Shown piece after piece: positions 62,990 to 64,000 of a stretch of 64,000 bases of DNA. The translations under genes and the position numbers were made by a program. Within the stretch, counting starts at the first letter, position 1, and each line of letters begins with the position of its first letter. Location: contig NZ_LMEC01000001.1 of NCBI RefSeq assembly GCF_001425265.1, positions 640,036 to 704,035 on the forward strand, read 5' to 3'. The notes under the pieces are model-generated. The model was not told where the DNA came from, ran no database searches, and worked only from the letters and a program-made list of their open reading frames with translations. This DNA comes from Massilia sp. Root418. GTDB taxonomy: Bacteria > Pseudomonadota > Gammaproteobacteria > Burkholderiales > Burkholderiaceae_D.

Positions 62990-64000
62990 GCTTCGATCCC
63001 ATCGACCACGATTTTGAACGTGGACTGAACAACCGCCGCGCCATCCTCGGCGACGCCTGGGTGGAGCGCTCGCTGGCCAATGCCAACAGCTTCAATGCGG
63101 ACTTCCAGAATCTCATCACGCGCTTCGCGTGGAACGAGATCTGGGGCCGCCCCGGCCTGGAACAGAAAACCCGCCGCGCCATCGTGCTCGCCATCACCAT
63201 CACGCTGGGCCGCTGGGAAGAATTCGAGCTCCACGTGCGCGCCGCGCTGCTGGGCGAAGCCGGCAACCGGCTCACGCCGGACGAGCTGAAGGAAGTGCTG
63301 ATGCAGTCGGCCATCTACGCCGGCGTCCCGGCCGCCAACACCGCGTTCGCCCATGCGCAGGCCATCCTGCGCGAGGTGGGCCCGCAGATCGGCTACGCGC
63401 TGGAACCCGCCGCGCCGGCCGCAGCCTGCCATCCCGGCGCGGGCCGGGAAGGCCGCAGCGCCGGCCGGCCCGCCCTGCACTACACGGTGCGGGAACCGCG
63501 CAGCGGCAAGGCCCCGCGCCACACCGTGGTGCTGAGCCACGCGCTGGGCTGCGACCTCACCATGTGGGACGCGCTGGCCAACACGCTGGCAGCGGACTGC
63601 CGCGTCATCGCCTACGATCATCGCGGCCACGGCAGCTCGGAAGCGCCGGAGGGCACCTACACCATGGCCGCCATGGCGGACGATGCCGCTGCCCTGCTGC
63701 GCGAACTCGATACCGGGCCAGTGGTATGGATAGGCGTGTCCATGGGCGGCATGGTGGGCCAGGAGCTGGCGCTGCGCCATCCAGCGCTGGTGCGCGCGCT
63801 GGTACTGGCCAACACGACCTCCGGTTATCCCGACGCGGCGCGCGAGCTATGGCGGCAGCGCATCGCCACGGTGCGCGCGCAAGGCATCGAAGCCATCGCC
63901 GATGCGGTCATGGGCCGCTACTTCCACGACGCTTTCCGCGCCGGCCACGCCGCCACCGTGGCGCGATTCCGGCGCCGCGTGGTGAGCACGGACGTGCAAG
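62986..64000 (+). CDS. PcaC-PcaD fusion: carboxymuconolactone decarboxylase / enol-lactone hydrolase (partial)
   Basis: The visible 338 residues run to the window edge. Residues about 1-140 are 4-carboxymuconolactone decarboxylase (LITRFAWNEIWGRPGLEQKTRRAIVLAITITLGRWEEFELHVRAAL; SAIYAGVPAANTAF). A Gly/Ala-rich linker (about 141-162) leads to an alpha/beta hydrolase of the PcaD type (HALGCDLTMWDALANTL; YDHRGHGSS; nucleophile Ser252 in GVSMGG). The two successive steps from 4-carboxymuconolactone to 3-oxoadipate are thus on one chain, C before D. The 3' end, about 60-80 residues, is outside the window. Coupled to pcaB by ATGA. Confidence 0.9.
   Translation, partial: MSFDPIDHDFERGLNNRRAILGDAWVERSLANANSFNADFQNLITRFAWNEIWGRPGLEQKTRRAIVLAITITLGRWEEFELHVRAALLGEAGNRLTPDELKEVLMQSAIYAGVPAANTAFAHAQAILREVGPQIGYALEPAAPAAACHPGAGREGRSAGRPALHYTVREPRSGKAPRHTVVLSHALGCDLTMWDALANTLAADCRVIAYDHRGHGSSEAPEGTYTMAAMADDAAALLRELDTGPVVWIGVSMGGMVGQELALRHPALVRALVLANTTSGYPDAARELWRQRIATVRAQGIEAIADAVMGRYFHDAFRAGHAATVARFRRRVVSTDVQ

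Overview
The window looks like a chromosomal segment of a GC-rich betaproteobacterium of the Oxalobacteraceae type (Massilia/Duganella-like). This is inferred from gene content and protein style: a cyoABCD-SURF1-RegBA block, large TonB-dependent receptors, an AroP/Fpr neighbourhood and a beta-ketoadipate cluster. No rRNA, tRNA, CRISPR array, phage module or complete insertion sequence was seen.

Layout. 1-9.5 kb (minus strand): a 3'-truncated arylamine N-acetyltransferase, a glutaredoxin-like protein, a TonB-domain/Sel1-repeat protein, a RegB/RegA-type redox two-component pair, SURF1 and the cytochrome bo3 subunits CyoA-D. 9.6-25.5 kb: mixed housekeeping and transport genes (MHS-type MFS permease, YdcF, secreted DJ-1 protein with divergent LysR, AroP, ferredoxin-NADP reductase, hybrid histidine kinase with a Crp/Fnr regulator, cationic amino acid permease, LysE exporter, several small unknown proteins). 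25.7-40.4 kb: a xylan/arabinoxylan locus with a GPH sugar symporter, a cytoplasmic GH43, a TonB receptor, a GH2, a LacI regulator, a GH10 xylanase and two exported GH43 enzymes. Five near-identical LacI-type operators (core TGGTAGCGCTA) sit before these units. 40.5-46.2 kb: a ZnuD-like TonB receptor with a small exported Cys/His protein, a Tat-exported SDR, a DUF3606 protein and a DUF885 protein. 46.3-57.2 kb: a one-strand polyuronate (alginate-like) catabolic operon containing a TonB receptor, LacI regulator, SDR reductase, heparinase II/III-fold lyase, KDG kinase, hexuronate-type MFS symporter, an SGNH-esterase/PL7-like lyase fusion and an RraA-family protein. It is preceded by two perfect palindromes. 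57.2-64 kb: 4-hydroxybenzoate and protocatechuate catabolism with pobA, an AraC regulator, an IclR regulator, pcaH, pcaG, pcaB and a PcaC-PcaD fusion cut by the window end.

How it works together. The three catabolic loci all fit breakdown of plant cell wall or biofilm polymers. Xylan is cut outside or in the periplasm, oligomers enter through the TonB receptor and GPH symporter, and the cytoplasmic GH43 finishes them. Polyuronate is cut (and probably de-esterified) by exported enzymes, and the unsaturated uronate is reduced and phosphorylated to KDPG. Lignin-type 4-hydroxybenzoate goes to protocatechuate and into the beta-ketoadipate pathway. The most unusual items are the SGNH-PL7 fusion, the RraA-family protein where a KDPG aldolase is expected, the C-then-D order of the Pca fusion, two TTG starts in the pca operon, and a 61-nt perfect palindrome between convergent genes.
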